From Symbiodinium natans (taxonomy: Eukaryota; Sar; Dinophyceae; Suessiales; Symbiodiniaceae): DNA of 64,000 nucleotides. A program made the translations under genes and the position numbers. Within the stretch, counting starts at the first letter, position 1. Every line of letters begins with the position of its first letter. The stretch spans positions 902,092 to 966,091 of the forward strand of contig CAJNDS010000258.1 in the NCBI GenBank assembly GCA_905221605.1. The letters run 5' to 3'. The notes below the pieces were generated by a model. That model saw only the letters and a list, made by a program, of their open reading frames with translations. It was not told the origin of the DNA and did not search any database. Positions 11,089-23,514 of the stretch are shown piece by piece.

Positions 11089-14000
11089 TCTCGCCTCAAT
11101 GTACTTAGGCCCCAGTCGCGATTCTTCACCCGCTCTCATTCATCCACTTTTTGTGGCACAGTCGGGTAGCAAAAAATGAGCCAGATTCTCAGGCAAGGGT
11201 TGGCATCCGAAGCCGCGACCGAAGCAATTGGTGGCCATCGCAGGTCTGTGTCGAACCTGCACCGCGTCGAGTGCTGCGCAGACTTCTTTTTCCAGGCACC
11301 ATGCAGACACTCCATGTTCGAGGGCTTTTCACGGAGCCGCAGGAGAACGGGCTTCCGGAGGTGTGTGTGACGGCAAGACGGGAAGTGCCAGACTCCAACT
11401 CCTGAACCCCCCGAACCCGAAGCACCAAACTTCGGATCCATCACTGAGATTGAATGCTCAAGTTTTTAGTAATTAAGTGCCGGTAGCAAGGTATCCTTGG
11501 GCAACCTTCAAGAATCTTCAACATCGGGTTTTCCGATGCCGGGGGCACGTTGCAGGTTCTAGAGGGCTCCACCGACAGAGAAATGCTGCTCATGGCTGGA
11601 GCCCCGTGAGATGAGATTGATGAGATTTTTCAGGCTGTGGCCAAGCATTTGCAGCTTAACAAGACGCGTCCTCTTCATGAACCAGTCGAAGCTGGAGTTT
11701 TGCTAAGTCTCGACTTCGTTCCTTCCGTCTTCTTTGGGGCTCTTCGGGGATGGTTCCCATGCTTTTGCGTGCTCAAGATGTGGAGGGAGATTTGTTTGTC
11801 CACTTCGTGTTTCGACGTGACGCTGGATCGTTCAGAGATTTTACTTGTAGTGCTTAACGGACTCGCGGGCGCTTAATCAGCGGTTCACTTTCTTTCAAAC
11901 CGTGCTTCGGAATATTGATTGTGTGTGTGTACTTGCTAATGGCACGCAACGTGAAAAGCATCTCATGGTAACTCACAGACAGCTTCCAAAGTCCTCTTCG
12001 AGCCAAATAGCCTGGATCCAGGCTCTGGAGGGTCTCTGCCACCTCCTCAAGGCTAACCAGGATGTGCAGGGGTTGCGGGGTTGATGGTGGGACAGGCTTG
12101 AGCAGGAGCGTTTACCTTGGAATTTCATAGGAGCCTTCTCGCACTAGATGAGAATCGCCGTATAACATGGGCGAGCTATTGGTTTGTCTTTGGGCTTCAG
12201 GGGTCATGTCGTTCGAGGACGTTTGAGGCACAGCCATTGTTTTGGGGTACTCTAAAACGTAGGTGCATAGGTCGGGTGGTTTGCGCGCGCCTACCAAGAA
12301 GTACCCTTCTAACCTCGGGGTTCTCCAACTCTGTTATTCGTGCCTGGCAAGGAGCCAGTCAGTGTGCAGAGTCTGCTGATGATATCAACTGATATCACTG
12401 CACATGTCTACGCTGGGCTCAAGCACTGTTGTCGTTTGCCAACCCTGCGCACCCCAAATCCCTGACCCCAAGGCGGCCATAGCAGCCATAGCATCTTCTG
12501 GCCCCAGGGCCCAAGGGCCCTAGGCTTTTCATGTTCAGAAACTTGGCGGGGGGGGGGGGGGAGGTGACGGTGAGTGACGGTGAGTGCATGCACCGGTGAC
12601 GGCTCTGCAAGCGAGCGGGCGCATGGTCGGCTCTTCCTTTGGCCTTGGTCTTCATGAGATGCACACTTGCCGCGGTGGCCTGGAGATGGATTACTTCCCA
12701 AGGTCTAGCGGTTTTAGGAGTCATTTCAGTCGGAGTCTAGGCTTGGTGGGACATGTCCAATGAGAGCGAACAACTTTAAGGCAACAGATAGCTATAGAGA
12801 CGCCGCCATGACCAGCAGCACACTCGCCACTCGCAGTCCTGTCCTAGGGAAGTCTGCCCCGAAATGTTATTATAATCTGTTTTGATATAGATTCTTTCAG
12901 ACAAGCTTTGTACCAAATTCACTTCCCCAACAAGAAGTGTCCAAAGCCGAGGCTTTGACCGCTTTGGTTTTGAGGACTTTGTCCGCGGAGCGCGGCCTGC
13001 TGGACCTTGAGCTTGACCTGGAGGCCACAAGAAGTTGGGAAGACGAATCGTCTCTTTATGGCCTTCTTTTCGTGGCATGACCAGAGGAACTATAGGGGCA
13101 TTGATCTGTTTGCTCAGAGGCCACTTTTCAACTTAGGATAGCTGTTTCTTGCGATTGGCCTCGTCGTGTCTTGAGGATTCAGACGACGTTTTTGGTCTAA
13201 GGGTTCAAAGGCTCAGCACGTTTGGACGCACATAGCTGGTCTCTGGGAGAACTGAGTTGCATTTGTGATGATTCAGTGCTGGTGGTGGTGGTGGTGGTGA
13301 TGAATGATAACGATCATGACGATGATGGGGGCGATGATGATGGTGGTGAGGATGCGTGGTGCCATGTGTAGGTGCGGTGTTGCCAAATCGGGCCTTTATT
13401 GGCTCAGCACGAGCCCTATCCGAAGCCTCGCTCGCGCCAGGCGGCGCCCCAAAATTGGAATGTAGAGCCGGCGAAGGAGCGTGGAGGGCTTGAAGCAACC
13501 GGAGCACAATCTCATCCGGCTCATGTGATGCAACAACATTGAGCCGAGTCAGAGGACTTCCCACGCGTCTGCCCCAGGGGCAAGTTGAACATGGCCGGCA
13601 GGTATCTTGTGAGCTCACGCTGCTGAGCTCAGATTTATACGCATGAAGCAGACGTGTATAGTCATGTCGGCTCATTCGTAGACCTGCTTGGTGCTGACTC
13701 GACTTCGAATTCATTCTAGTGTGATCGTCGTTGCAAGATTCCGATCTCACTCTGGATCTGGCATAAGCTCAAGATTGAAGAAACTGATCAAGTTCTGGTA
13801 AGCGGCTGCACAGCAACTCCAAGTAACGAACCGCACTGTTAATTTGGGCGCTTCGTGTTCTCGTTCTTGACAGATCGCTCGTAGTCTCTTCGCCTTTGTG
13901 TTGTAGAGCTTGAAGGTGCGGACTGAACCCGGCATGGACAGAAGAGTTGGATAGGTCGTTGCTAAAGAGACGGCATGGACTGGCAACGCTGGAATTTCGT

Positions 14001-14900
14001 TGCGGCCGCGGCCGCGGAACCTTTGGTGTTTGAGATTCTAGATGCCGTCACCTGATGACATTTCCTGCATAGAGCCTGGCGAAGGGCATCTAGAATGATA
14101 CGTAGGGCAGCTTGCACGGAGCTGACATCTGCACAAGACATGTCCCGACTCTTCTTGAGCCAAGGTCTGGTGATCGCGGGATCCTGCAAGCTGAATGCCG
14201 AGGTTGGGTTCCTGAAGATTTCTTACCCGGTGGTATTTTTTCTTCACGTGTGACAGCGGGACGCAGCATCGAAACTCTGAAGCCACAGCACAATGACCAC
14301 AAGTTCAGAAGGCGTCTCAGCGTGTCCTGAAACATCTTCGACAGGCTGACGTGGAAGTTGAGCTATTCGAGCCCATGCGTGTGGAGGGTGACGCACCTTG
14401 GCTGCATGATGCTGAGTTGCACAGGGCCTCAGGGCCTGCGCAGGCAGCTTTTTGACTTTCTCCAGTGCCCATGGCCAAACATGCCAAACAGTTTCCGAGT
14501 GTTGAGTGATCATGTAAAGCCTGTTTCTTTGTCATGGTTTGAGCTCGGCAGCCGCTTCTTGTGCCTTTCTAAGAGCTTTAGATACTTCAAGGCTGGGCGT
14601 TCTGACATAAACTCATAAACGTTGTGTAAGCTCCCCAAAGATGCTTAGAGCAGGTCGAATTCCATGGCAGCTTCAGATTTTCGACAAAGAGCTCTTTGGA
14701 AGGATCCTGCCTCGAAGTCATAGGGCGGCCTGGCACCCATTCGCTTTGTTTCCGCATTTTTTTTCCAGAACCCAAAGGGCTTCCAAGGGCTTCCAAGGGC
14801 TTCCAAGGGCTTCCACGGGCTTGAAGGGTACGACGTCAAGTTGAAGCCATGCATGGGCTCCTGCAGAAGCAAAGAGCACAAACAGACATGGTGACAGAAG
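11089..14900. other. host intergenic or intronic DNA, repeat-poor
   Basis: No gene can be supported. Notable only are a poly-G run at about 12548-12562, a GGT/GAT-rich tract at 13275-13350 and a GCGGCCGC-type palindrome at 14003-14018. Confidence 0.4.
14774..14823 (+). repeat. five tandem 10-bp units, GGGCTTCCAA type
   Basis: GGGCTTCCAA occurs four times in direct tandem, then GGGCTTCCAC and a final GGGCTTGAAG variant. Confidence 0.9.
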
Positions 14901-14957
14901 CAATGCTGTGCACTGTAATTACTACTGTACACAGTCCAGGAATCCAGCAGAACTTCG

Positions 14958-15149
14958 TTGTGCTGCTGCAAATTAACGCCTCCAACCGTACGAAAAGCCC
15001 AGCTCGTGACCCTCCCAATGTCAGTACGCATCAACAGTTATTTGTTCGTATGGGATGGCGTGCCAAGGAACGTCACGATTACTGCGAACGCATCCGTGGC
15101 TTTTGCAGGAGCGCATCCGGCTTCGAGTGAGATGTACTTTCCGTGCTAA
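14958..15149 (+). CDS. candidate exon, beta-strand-rich, possibly 5' part of gene A
   Basis: The frame includes INSYLFVWDGVPRNVTITANASVAFAGAH, a run of alternating polar and hydrophobic residues like the first coils of beta-helix surface proteins. It is on the same strand as gene A but 2.5 kb upstream of the first clear module. Tentative. Confidence 0.25.
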   Translation: MCCCKLTPPTVRKAQLVTLPMSVRINSYLFVWDGVPRNVTITANASVAFAGAHPASSEMYFPC

Positions 15150-16203
15150 AGCATCTGCGTGAGCGGGTTTGCGGTGAGTTGCTCCACGGGGTCGATGCCA
15201 GGTTCGTTTTGTAGAAAACCCGCTCAATGTGGCCGCAAGCTCTCGTGACACATGTGCGCGATGTCAAATCTCGAGCCTGGCAAACGCCAATCTCATCAAC
15301 CTCAATCCTCAATTTTTAAGTAGAGCCCTTGGTGGCATTAAAGTGAGAACTCCACACTCAGCGAACGCAAGAAAGCCCAATGTGACTCCCATGCACACCC
15401 GGATAGCCCTGCTTTCAACCGTACTCTTCGGTGACAACTGCAACCTCACAGGCACAGCATCAGACATAATGAATGACCAATACAATCTTGAGTCGAAATC
15501 CTCACAATAATCCACGGGTCCTACGTCAGCAAGCCAGTGTCATTAATATGCATACTTTGGCTCCCAGAGAATCTCCTGTAGCAGAAGCGATGCTACGCCT
15601 CTAGACGGGGGCCGAATGTGCACGGAGGGGGCGCCAACAAACGACGCCACAACCCGCAGAAGCGGCGCAGGACCAGATTCACAGACACCAGTTTGTTTAC
15701 CCACCCCGATTCAAAAAGCAAGTTGTTAAAATGCTTATATATGCTTATACCGAGCGTTTGTCATCTTAGTCACCACGGGAACGTTACGCTCATCAGTTGG
15801 AAACCAAAAGGTCTTGGAAAGCCGCAAAAGCTTGGTCAAACAGGTTTAGGGTTTAGAAGCAGCATCCCCACAGTGCTGATCTCCAAAAGCCCTCAGAGCC
15901 TCAGATCTGCACAGATGCCGCATTCTTGCAAGAGAACAGTGTCCACTCAGTGTTTGCATATGTCAGCAGATTTCATTGATCCAGGGGAGAATGTATGGAA
16001 GGTTCGGGCCCAGGAAGCGGCATATCCTTCGTCTGCATCTCGAGAACTGATGCCATGACGTCCGAGCGTAGTAGCAACGAAAGACGTCGGGCCGGTCCTG
16101 TGGTCGCACTGAAGAAGTGGCTAGACCTGAGTATCCTAGCCGAGTTACTTAGTTTTGAAAGAGACAGGATCGTAATGGATCGTATGTATGCGCGACTCTT
16201 CTT

Positions 16204-16563
16204 GTGGAGGCTGCTCCAGCTCGAGGTTGCTGCCACGTACTGCGAATCCGGTGGACCACTGCCTGGGCAAATTGTCGTCACGCGGCTGTAGTCCAGTTCA
16301 AGTTCCGTCTTGACATTCAGGCGTTGGCAGAGCTTGTATGCTGCAGGTTCACGTCGCACGGAGTTGAAGAGCGAAAGCTTCCTCCGGCCAATCGGCACCG
16401 GCGACCGGCTTTTTTGAAAGAGTTGCGCAAGTCTGCTGCGCTTCTGGAAGTCGCCAACACGTCCATCCCGAAACCTCCTCCTTTGCCGCCGAAACCTCCC
16501 CCTTTGCCGGGTATCATTCCGGAACCTCCCGAAAAGGTTGACGCTCGGCTGCTCTGTTCGTAA
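16204..16563 (+). CDS. unrecognised ORF with proline-rich C-terminus
   Basis: The frame ends with a KPPPLPPKPPPLPG tract before EPPEKVD. A helical charged stretch (LKELRKSAALLEV) precedes it. It overlaps another open frame (15995-16291) containing ALKKWLDLSILAELLSFERD. I cannot name a family and cannot exclude chance. Confidence 0.2.
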   Translation: MEAAPARGCCHVLRIRWTTAWANCRHAAVVQFKFRLDIQALAELVCCRFTSHGVEERKLPPANRHRRPAFLKELRKSAALLEVANTSIPKPPPLPPKPPPLPGIIPEPPEKVDARLLCS

Positions 16564-17460
16564 GGGGTTCTACTTAGTTTAGCAACCCGGACATGTCTTA
16601 TAGCACCGAAGTGATTCGGTTGTGATTGCATAAATCTGCGTGTGTACCTTTGTACGTGCAGGTGTGTTCATGGTTGCCAGGCTGAACCGACAGCAAGTCA
16701 CTACAAGGATGAGCATTTCAAGTAGAAACCGTGCTGCATTGTCGTAAATGCTGCCCTTTCACGATTTCAAGCACTGCTGCACCAGCTTGAGATCATGCAT
16801 GCCATTGCCCTTGGTGCCTTGCTATGGTAGTCTCCTGAAGCTGCTTATGTGCTCTTCGCCAAAACGACTGCTGCTGTTTGACTCTTATCCTCTGTACTGC
16901 TACGCGGCATTCAACATGCATCAAAGCGCAATAGCTTCAGGCTCATCAGCACTTAGACGAAGTACTCGTTTTCATAGGGCCACAGCTCAAGCGGTTTGCA
17001 TCATGCTCCAGAAGCGACAGCAACGCTGTGGCAACATGCACCATGGAAGTACAATTGGGAAGTACAAATCAGCAGAGTGTCAGCAGCAACTACGTACAGC
17101 CCAGTGTGTCAACACTGGAAGCCCTCGCAGCGCTTCGCGAAACAGCAGACAGTGGTTCCGCTAACAAGAGACGCTGCGCGGGGCCTCGAAGACGAGAGTT
17201 GAAGGGTTTGCTCCGAGCCTGAGAGAATAGAAAAATCAACGTTTCTGAAGTCGAACAAGCTATTATGTTGACCAATGGCTCGCTGCATCATCTGCTCGCA
17301 ATACTCTCGTGTCGGAGGTCCAACAGCTTTCCACCCTTTCCTGCTTGTAATGCTCTCGTGTCCGCAGTTGCCCAGACAAAGAATCAAGGCCCTTGGCAAC
17401 ATCCCAGAGAGAACATGAAACCGCTTGGCTGCTTGGGTGCTAGCTATGTAAAAATAGCAG

Positions 17461-17486
17461 CTATACCTATAGGCCTATAGGTATAG
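17461..17486. repeat. perfect 26-bp palindrome
   Basis: The sequence centred on AGGCCT reads identically on both strands over 26 bp (CTATACCTATAGG and its complement). There is no spacer. It lies just upstream of the first gene A module. Confidence 0.95.
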
Positions 17487-17689
17487 GACGCATGCTGTGC
17501 GACAGATGAGGACTTTGATAAGCGTCCACCTCTCCTTGGGCTGCCATTTGCTGGGCCTGGAGCTGCCACGAGGGGCTGCAGCGCCGGAGCGTTATCGGTC
17601 CGAGGCTCCCTCCATCAGCAAGGAGGCGGATTGAGTGGAACTGTGCCGCGAAAACCCGTATAAGCCGAAAGTGCAGACAGTGCAGAGGT

Positions 17690-17822
17690 CCAAACAACAG
17701 CACCCCCCCAAGGGCAGATGACCTTCAAGAACTGCACCTCGGCGGCCCTTGCTGGTGCAGTCTTGGTGGAGGGCTTCTTGTATCAGCAAGCCGGATCCAT
17801 GGAATTCCTGCGGCTCTGCTGA
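17690..17822 (+). CDS. gene A module exon
   Basis: The frame has GQMTFKNCTSAALAGAVLV followed by LYQQAGSMEFLRLC. It shows the full module pattern: F-x-x-C-T-S, G-A-V-L-V, Q-x-G-S-M-E-F. Confidence 0.6.
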
Positions 17823-17849
17823 GTTATGCCGAGTTTCACAATGAGGCAT

Positions 17850-17947
17850 CTTCTCCACTGCAAGGGACTCAAGCCGCAAGCCCTGGGCTCCTGAGGAACT
17901 GTACTGCCCGACTTGGGGGCGCACTCGTTGTTGGTGGCGGCTTTCAG
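17850..17947 (+). CDS. gene A module exon with canonical GT donor
   Basis: The frame reads PGLLRNCTARLGGALVVGGGFQ and ends at CAG|GTACGG. Same N-C-T-A and G-G-A-L-V-V pattern as its neighbours. Confidence 0.65.
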
Positions 17948-18399
17948 GTACGGCCGCAAGGAATTAGGGGATCAGTTTGGGATGGCATGACGTTTCAATG
18001 CAGATGTTAATGACCACAAACCTAGCTCCTGGATTTCCCCAACATGAAAATCCCCAAGACGCCGCCCCCCGGATCTCAGGCCTCAAGATACTGGACCCAC
18101 GGATCGCCCACGCCGTCAACTTGAAGCCTCTAAAGCCTGCACCCTCAATACGCACTGAAGCCCGTTAAGCCCGTTGGATGACAGCAACCTACTGGCCCTC
18201 AACGTCAGAAGGCTTAACCGTACACCCCCTCGAACCCCGACAACCCTGAACACTGTTGTCCAAAACCTCGCAAGAATCCATGTCGTCTCTGAGGCTCCCA
18301 AACAAACTGAGAAGGCGCAAGTGTTTCAAGAAACGCGCAGAAGACAGAAACGCAGATGAGAGTGTCGACTGTGTCGACCCATCCTGGAAGACTTTTCAG

Positions 18400-18512
18400 G
18401 CGGATGGCATCACGGCCTTCCGCGGCTGTCGGGCATCCAGTGATTCTGCCGCGCATGTCCAGATGGGCATGAATGCCTCCGGGTCACTCCTGTTCGAGGA
18501 AGCCCATTCAAC
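18400..18512 (+). CDS. gene A module exon
   Basis: It follows a TTTTCAG acceptor. The frame has GITAFRGCRASS, then ASGSLLFEEAHSTRQ. The F-x-x-C-x-A-S signature matches other modules; the GG turn is replaced by a longer loop. Confidence 0.5.
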
Positions 18513-18699
18513 GCGGCAGATCATTGAAGCACGCTTCGTGTGGAGATTAGGTCGCCGCAGCACACAGAATGCAGCCGTACGCGGTAAATACATGTAAAAT
18601 ATGGTATATGCCCGTCAGCAGTCAAGTTCCGACGTGTCTTGAGCCCTGCAGGACTGCTTCGGGACTCACGGTGGTGCACTGAGAATATATTCGTACAGC

Positions 18700-18935
18700 C
18701 TCCAGATCCTGGGTGGCAATCACTCCTTCCGACGCTGCGTGACGGAGGCGAACTATGCCGAATCAGAGGAATGGGGAAAGCAATCGTTTGCATTGAAAGA
18801 CACTGGCACGGTCCTTTGGCACGATACGGCTGGAGGGGCTGCCATCCAGATCAATCGAGGCATCCTTGCCATGCTCAATGGAACCTTGGCTGCCCTCACA
18901 CAGAACCGCCACTCGAGCCAACTCAGCAGTCTGAT
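18700..18935 (+). CDS. gene A long module exon
   Basis: The frame begins LGGNHSFRRCVTEANY and continues through DTAGGAAIQINRG to a second hydrophobic strand, LAMLNGTLAAL. It spans about two coils, longer than the usual module. Confidence 0.55.
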
Positions 18936-18944
18936 TCACCCTAG

Positions 18945-19040
18945 GAACGGTCACCTTCGAAGATTGCCACACCCACTCCAGCAAGGGCGGGGCAGTGTTG
19001 CTCGATCCCAGGCTTATTGGTCAAGCTGCAGGCCTCACAC
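18945..19040 (+). CDS. gene A module exon
   Basis: After an AG at 18943-18944 the frame reads GTVTFEDCHTHSSKGGAVLL. F-E-D-C and G-G-A-V-L-L are the module hallmarks. Confidence 0.65.
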
Positions 19041-19306
19041 GTATGCCACACCTGCCCATGTGATGCTATGCAGTGAGACCATGAGAACTAAGTGTCGGAA
19101 GTCCGGTTCGGAATTTGGAATAAGGTCCCCAATCCCTGGAAGTCTAGAAGTTGCGCTCCAGAGGGTCATATCAAAGTTGCTTTCTGCGAGCACCTTGGAA
19201 CATAGCTGTTGCATGAGTCTACACGACCCACTGCAGGGAATGCCTGCAAAACATGGCCCTGTTCCTTTAGAGACCCAGACAGGTCTGCATCACGTGAGCT
19301 CTGGCA

Positions 19307-19377
19307 GGTCCTGCCATGGTCAAGTTCGTGCAGCACGGGGGACGCATGGTCTTCACCAGGTGCCTTGCCACACACGG
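19307..19377 (+). CDS. gene A module exon with GT donor
   Basis: Starts after GGCAG and ends at ACACGG|GTGAGC. The frame includes VKFVQHGGRMVFTRCLATHG. The V-Q-H-G-G segment recurs in gene B at about 48.1 kb. Confidence 0.6.
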
Positions 19378-20080
19378 GTGAGCGTGAATAATGAGAGCAA
19401 GAGAGCGCTCTTGAGCAGGCGGGTGCGTTAAGCCTTGGTGCTTCTGCAGCTTGTCGGTTTTTGTTCGAGAGGGACAGATTATAGCCATAAATAGCCCCGA
19501 GCTTGCCTTGAACTTGGCAGAGCGCCCCTCCTTTTTCCAACACCTCTCGACTTTGTCAAGAGTCTCTGAGGTGCTCTTCTCTGGTTGCTCGGATCGAACC
19601 TTTTGTGTTCTTGAAGGTTAGTTGTCTTGCATAAGCTGAGAGCGAAGCAGCGAAGCGAGCCAAGCCCACAGTTGGGTTGCGCCTTCATGTCAGCGCGAAT
19701 ACCTCCCCCTCCGGAGCCCAAGTTCCCAAACCACTTGGGACCCAATTCCCCCGCCGGCAGCTCACAGCGATGCCCTTCCCATGTTCAAGTCGCCCTCTGA
19801 GTTATGGCAAACGCTTGCGCTCAGACTGTACCTGACCCGCAAACCCGAAACTTTCAGAATCCGCGCCGGAAGTGAGCTTGGGTAACGTAAGGACCCCTGA
19901 AGCCTTGTTTTTCCTTGATCAACATGAAGTTAGTAAAGGCTTGCAGCGCCTCGTGTGCTTGTTATGCTCGTTGACAAGTGATGCTCTTGTGTAGAGCTGA
20001 TGAGAGGGTCCCCCAGCACTTTCCAAGGATGTTTTTTTCCGGGTTTCACGGAGCATCGCAGCATCCCTCCCATATCGAAG

Positions 20081-20161
20081 GTCAGTGGTGGAGCAATGGA
20101 GGTAGCGTCATCCTGCGAGTTTCGCCAGACTGGGGGAAGCCTGGAGTTCCTCGGGCGGCAG
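20081..20161 (+). CDS. gene A module exon with GT donor
   Basis: 81 nt, frame SGGAMEVASSCEF then RQTGGSLEFLGRQ, ending CAG|GTTTTG. The Q-T-G-G-S-L-x-F segment is nearly the same as Q-S-G-G-S-L-S-F in gene B near 50.65 kb. Confidence 0.65.
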
Positions 20162-21114
20162 GTTTTGCTTTCGGATGCTTTCGGGGGATCTTTGGGGGTT
20201 GGGTTGCCATGCTTGGCCTCACAGGCTCAGAAAGAAGCATCAGTTGCAGACTTTGCGCCGAGTTGTGTGGTTCCATGTGTTTCGAAAGCGTCCGCGTCGC
20301 GGCCGTAAGAAGCACACAAAGTTGACTGGCAAGTTGCGCCCTGTGTGTGTATATATGTTTCTCTTGTTTGATTCTCTGTTTTCTGGTTTCCATGGTGGCT
20401 CATCATGGCGTGTCTGGAATGCGCACTGTCTTTTTGCCGTTTTTCATGGTCTACAGTTCTAGTGGCTTCGTGTTTGTACCTGATTTCTATGACCCATATG
20501 ATCTCTATGTGTTTCGATGACGTGTTCTTAACTATTGGTTTCAATGGTTGGTATTCTTCAGGCACGCGATTCCAATTCAAACCGCAAGTCCGCAAGTGAT
20601 GAAAGGACCTGAAGCACCATGTCTACACCTGTTCCGCACATTGCAAATATCAATTGCAAGCAATCGTTTTTGTGTTGCGCCCGGAGAGGAGACGTGTGCT
20701 AGAGCCTATTGATTTGTGCATGACAGTTGCCATTGGTCTCGTTGGTCTTAGCATCCTGAAGAATTTCAGTGAGCAGCACCATATCGAGTTCCATCTGCAA
20801 TCTAGATTGCTCTGGTGCCGTGTTACGGCGTCGGTCACGACCTCAGACTTTGAGGAGTCCACATGTCCCTTGACATGAGCAGGGCTTCCGTAGGCTGGAA
20901 ATGCAAGGGTTGTGGTGGGCCCCTCAAGCTTCATCACTGTTTGGGTTGCTTTCGACGCCGATGGAGTCTAGGCGCCATGTGCGTTTAAGTGTGGATTGAG
21001 GCTTGGGCGTTGTTTAGTGGGTGGAGCCACAAGCCGGCATCTGTTGGAACAGCACATTGACATCATTTGCCAATTAAGCCTGGAAGAAACAGCACAGCAT
21101 CACTGCACCAAACC

Positions 21115-21214
21115 TTGCCAGATGGAAGCACATGCATGCGTCGCAGGTTCAACGGCTGCCATACCAAACAATTTGGGGGTGCCCTGCGGGTGGGGCCGCG
21201 CGTGCGCAAGACAG
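21115..21214 (+). CDS. gene A module exon with GC donor
   Basis: The frame has RRFNGCHTKQFGGALRVG followed by VRKTGGSS. It reaches AAGACAG|GCGGGA, a GC donor like several gene B exons. Confidence 0.6.
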
Positions 21215-22031
21215 GCGGGAGTTCTGCGTCAAGCAACTCTAAACAGCTAATTTTTGCTCTTGGTTTTTGTCAAGCTGGAATGGAAGGCTGGAAGGTTTAA
21301 AGTGATCCCTATGTGGGGTGGCTGGTTCAGGAGGTGGCTGTTGCACATCCCTTGCTGTGATTTGGTGTTTAGCAACTCGTCTCCTTTAACCCTCATTTCG
21401 TATCCACCCAGAAGGCTTTTTTCAATGTTCTTCATTCTGGTCTCTCGGTAAGGGGATGTCATTTCTTGGTTCTTTCTGGGTATCCAGTATTCTGACTGTT
21501 TATGCATCCGCATACTGGAAGCGTTCGATGCTTACATGGGCGATGGAGATCGCGTGACCAAGGATGCTGTCACAAGCCATCAGAATTGAGATTACCTTTC
21601 CTTCTCATGCCCAAATGAGGATTCGGGGCGGGTGTGAATGGTGGGGGGAGGTCTACTCAATAATTTTTGCAAATCCTCTGGCTTGTGGCGGCTCGTCGCA
21701 ATCAGGTCGCTTACCCCTGGCTGCCGTAACCATTTACTGAATTATCGACTGGTCATCGAGGACAGCAGAGTCATTGATTTCGACTAGGCCGTTCACTCCC
21801 TCACGGTGGCTGAGTCTGTGCTACCAAGCCTTCACCAAGCTCAGCCAGACCCAAACTCACCAGAAACTCGGTGCCCTCAGACGACGGTTCCTTAAACACG
21901 GAGAGTCACCTGGAAGGTTTCCTCTCGCGGACGACTAGGAACGCAACAAATCGAGAAACGAGCCCTTCACTTTGTCCATGTGACGCTACGAAGCGGACCC
22001 CGATCTTGTTTGCCTCTCCGAGATAACAACA

Positions 22032-22120
22032 AATGCCTTCAATCAGGCGGCGCGCTCGTCTTCAACAACTGCTTTGCTGCGTGGGGTGGCGGCATGTATA
22101 TCGATGCTTACACAGGCCAG
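22032..22120 (+). CDS. gene A module exon
   Basis: One of the clearest modules: CLQSGGALVFNNCFAAWGGG then MYIDAYTGQ. Q-S-G-G joins directly to the V-F-N-N-C strand. Confidence 0.7.
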
Positions 22121-22189
22121 CCGAGAAGTGCAAATCTGGAGGAGGATTGGTGTGTTGTCGAGTCTGCCGCTGTGCTGCGAAGCCAAAGG

Positions 22190-22258
22190 TCGTGATGCCC
22201 CTATCCATACCGCCGGCAGCATGGCCTTCTCCAACTGCCACGCTGATAAAGGCAAGCG
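22190..22258 (+). CDS. gene A module exon
   Basis: The frame reads HTAGSMAFSNCHADKGK. It lies only about 70 bp after the previous exon, so the intron between them would be very short or the two may be one exon with a base shift. Confidence 0.55.
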
Positions 22259-22778
22259 TTGCAAAAGTCATCTTGAAGCTACCACATAGGCGTAGGCCAC
22301 ATGCTGTCTCACTGCAGCGGTTTGACGTATGGGCACTGTACATGAGTAACTCCAAGTCGTCGCAGGCATAGAGGAGTTAACGACGTTGCTTTTTTTACCG
22401 GATAAATCGCAAGAAGAGTTGTAAAGATCGGTAAATTGCAGCAACCCTGAGGGGGCGGAGGCTTGGCTGCTACCGTCCGGGAAATGAGGATCGAGGCTCG
22501 AGGGCAAGCCCTTCACTTTGGCCTGTACCACCGACAACAATCGACCCTCAGTCCACTTGATGTGGTGGCTGCAGAGGAGCGCATTCATTGCGCATTCCAA
22601 ATTATCGAGCTGGGTATGTAGCTTCAGCAACCGACGGTCGATGTGACGACATGTGAAGTGGACGTGCGCGGAAACTTGGAAACGGCTTGTTTGTCCTAAG
22701 AACTTATTTTAAGGGGCTGCGCCCATGGGCGGGCAGCGCGCGCAGAAGCCCGGGGCGAGCAGTTTCTAAGCATGTTGA

Positions 22779-22925
22779 GGCCCCTAAACTCCCTTAAAAT
22801 CTCTAAGCGTTAAGTTTCTAAGCATTTTCAGGCCCCTAAACTCCCTTCAAATCTCTAAGCGTTTGAGGCTCCTAGACTCCCTTAACGTTTCTAAGCACTT
22901 TATAAGGCCCCTAAACTCCCTTTTT
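22779..22925 (+). repeat. satellite with CCCCTAAACTCCCTT core, four copies
   Basis: The core GGCCCCTAAACTCCCTT appears at about 22780, 22832, 22868 (as CTCCTAGACTCCCTT) and 22904, with a linker of TCTCTAAGC or TTTCTAAGC. Spacing runs from about 36 to 52 bp. Confidence 0.85.
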
Positions 22926-22964
22926 CCTAGCCCCGGGCTTAGACACGTCGCTTATGCCCGCCCT

Positions 22965-23095
22965 TTGGGGGGCATCATGCTCCTGATGCGCCCCCGGGGT
23001 CCCGCCCCGGGAGCCGCTGATGCTCCTGATGCGCGCCTGGGGGTCCCGGGCTGGACCCGCTGATGCTCATGATGCGCGCCCTCTGGGGGCCTCCG
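22965..23095 (+). repeat. TGATGCTCMTGATGCGC satellite, three copies
   Basis: Copies start at about 22972, 23015 and 23059, spaced about 44 bp, separated by GGGGTCCCG-type GC-rich linkers. The same unit recurs at 52.46-52.61 kb. Confidence 0.85.
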
Positions 23096-23427
23096 TGGCG
23101 ACGCAAAAAACCACGAAAAAAAAACCGTTCACCGGCGGCACGCGGGGGTCGGCGGCACTGGCGTCCGGCCTAATTCTGCTTCGCAGAAGGCCAGAGGCCA
23201 GCAAGGCTATTCCCGGGACGACCCGGGCTAAAAGGTCCGCATTTGCTCGGTCCTTTGGGGACCTCGCGCTGCCCGATTTAATGGCTACCGCCAATGCCGC
23301 CGACCCCGACAGGAGGCCCTAGGGTTTACACAAACACCCCCTACATTGCGCTTACATATATCCATAGGTTCTAGAGTTCAGGGGGGGCGAAACATTGAGT
23401 CTTCACGCGCAGGGAGTTGGCGCGCAA

Positions 23428-23512
23428 CCTTAAACCCTAAACCTCACACCTTAAACTCGAAACCCTGAACCCTTAAACCCCACTAAACCCTCAACCCCCT
23501 TAACCAGGAGAG
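23428..23512 (+). repeat. degenerate telomere-like CCCTAAA/CCCTGAA tract
   Basis: About ten imperfect units of CCTTAAAC, CCCTAAAC and CCCTGAAC lie in a row. The plant/algal-type telomere complement is CCCTAAA, so this is an interstitial telomere-like stretch. Confidence 0.7.
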
Positions 23513-23514
23513 CC

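Noticed and set aside
14003-14018. GCGGCCGC-type palindrome
   Set aside because: Short GC-only palindromes are expected in this composition.
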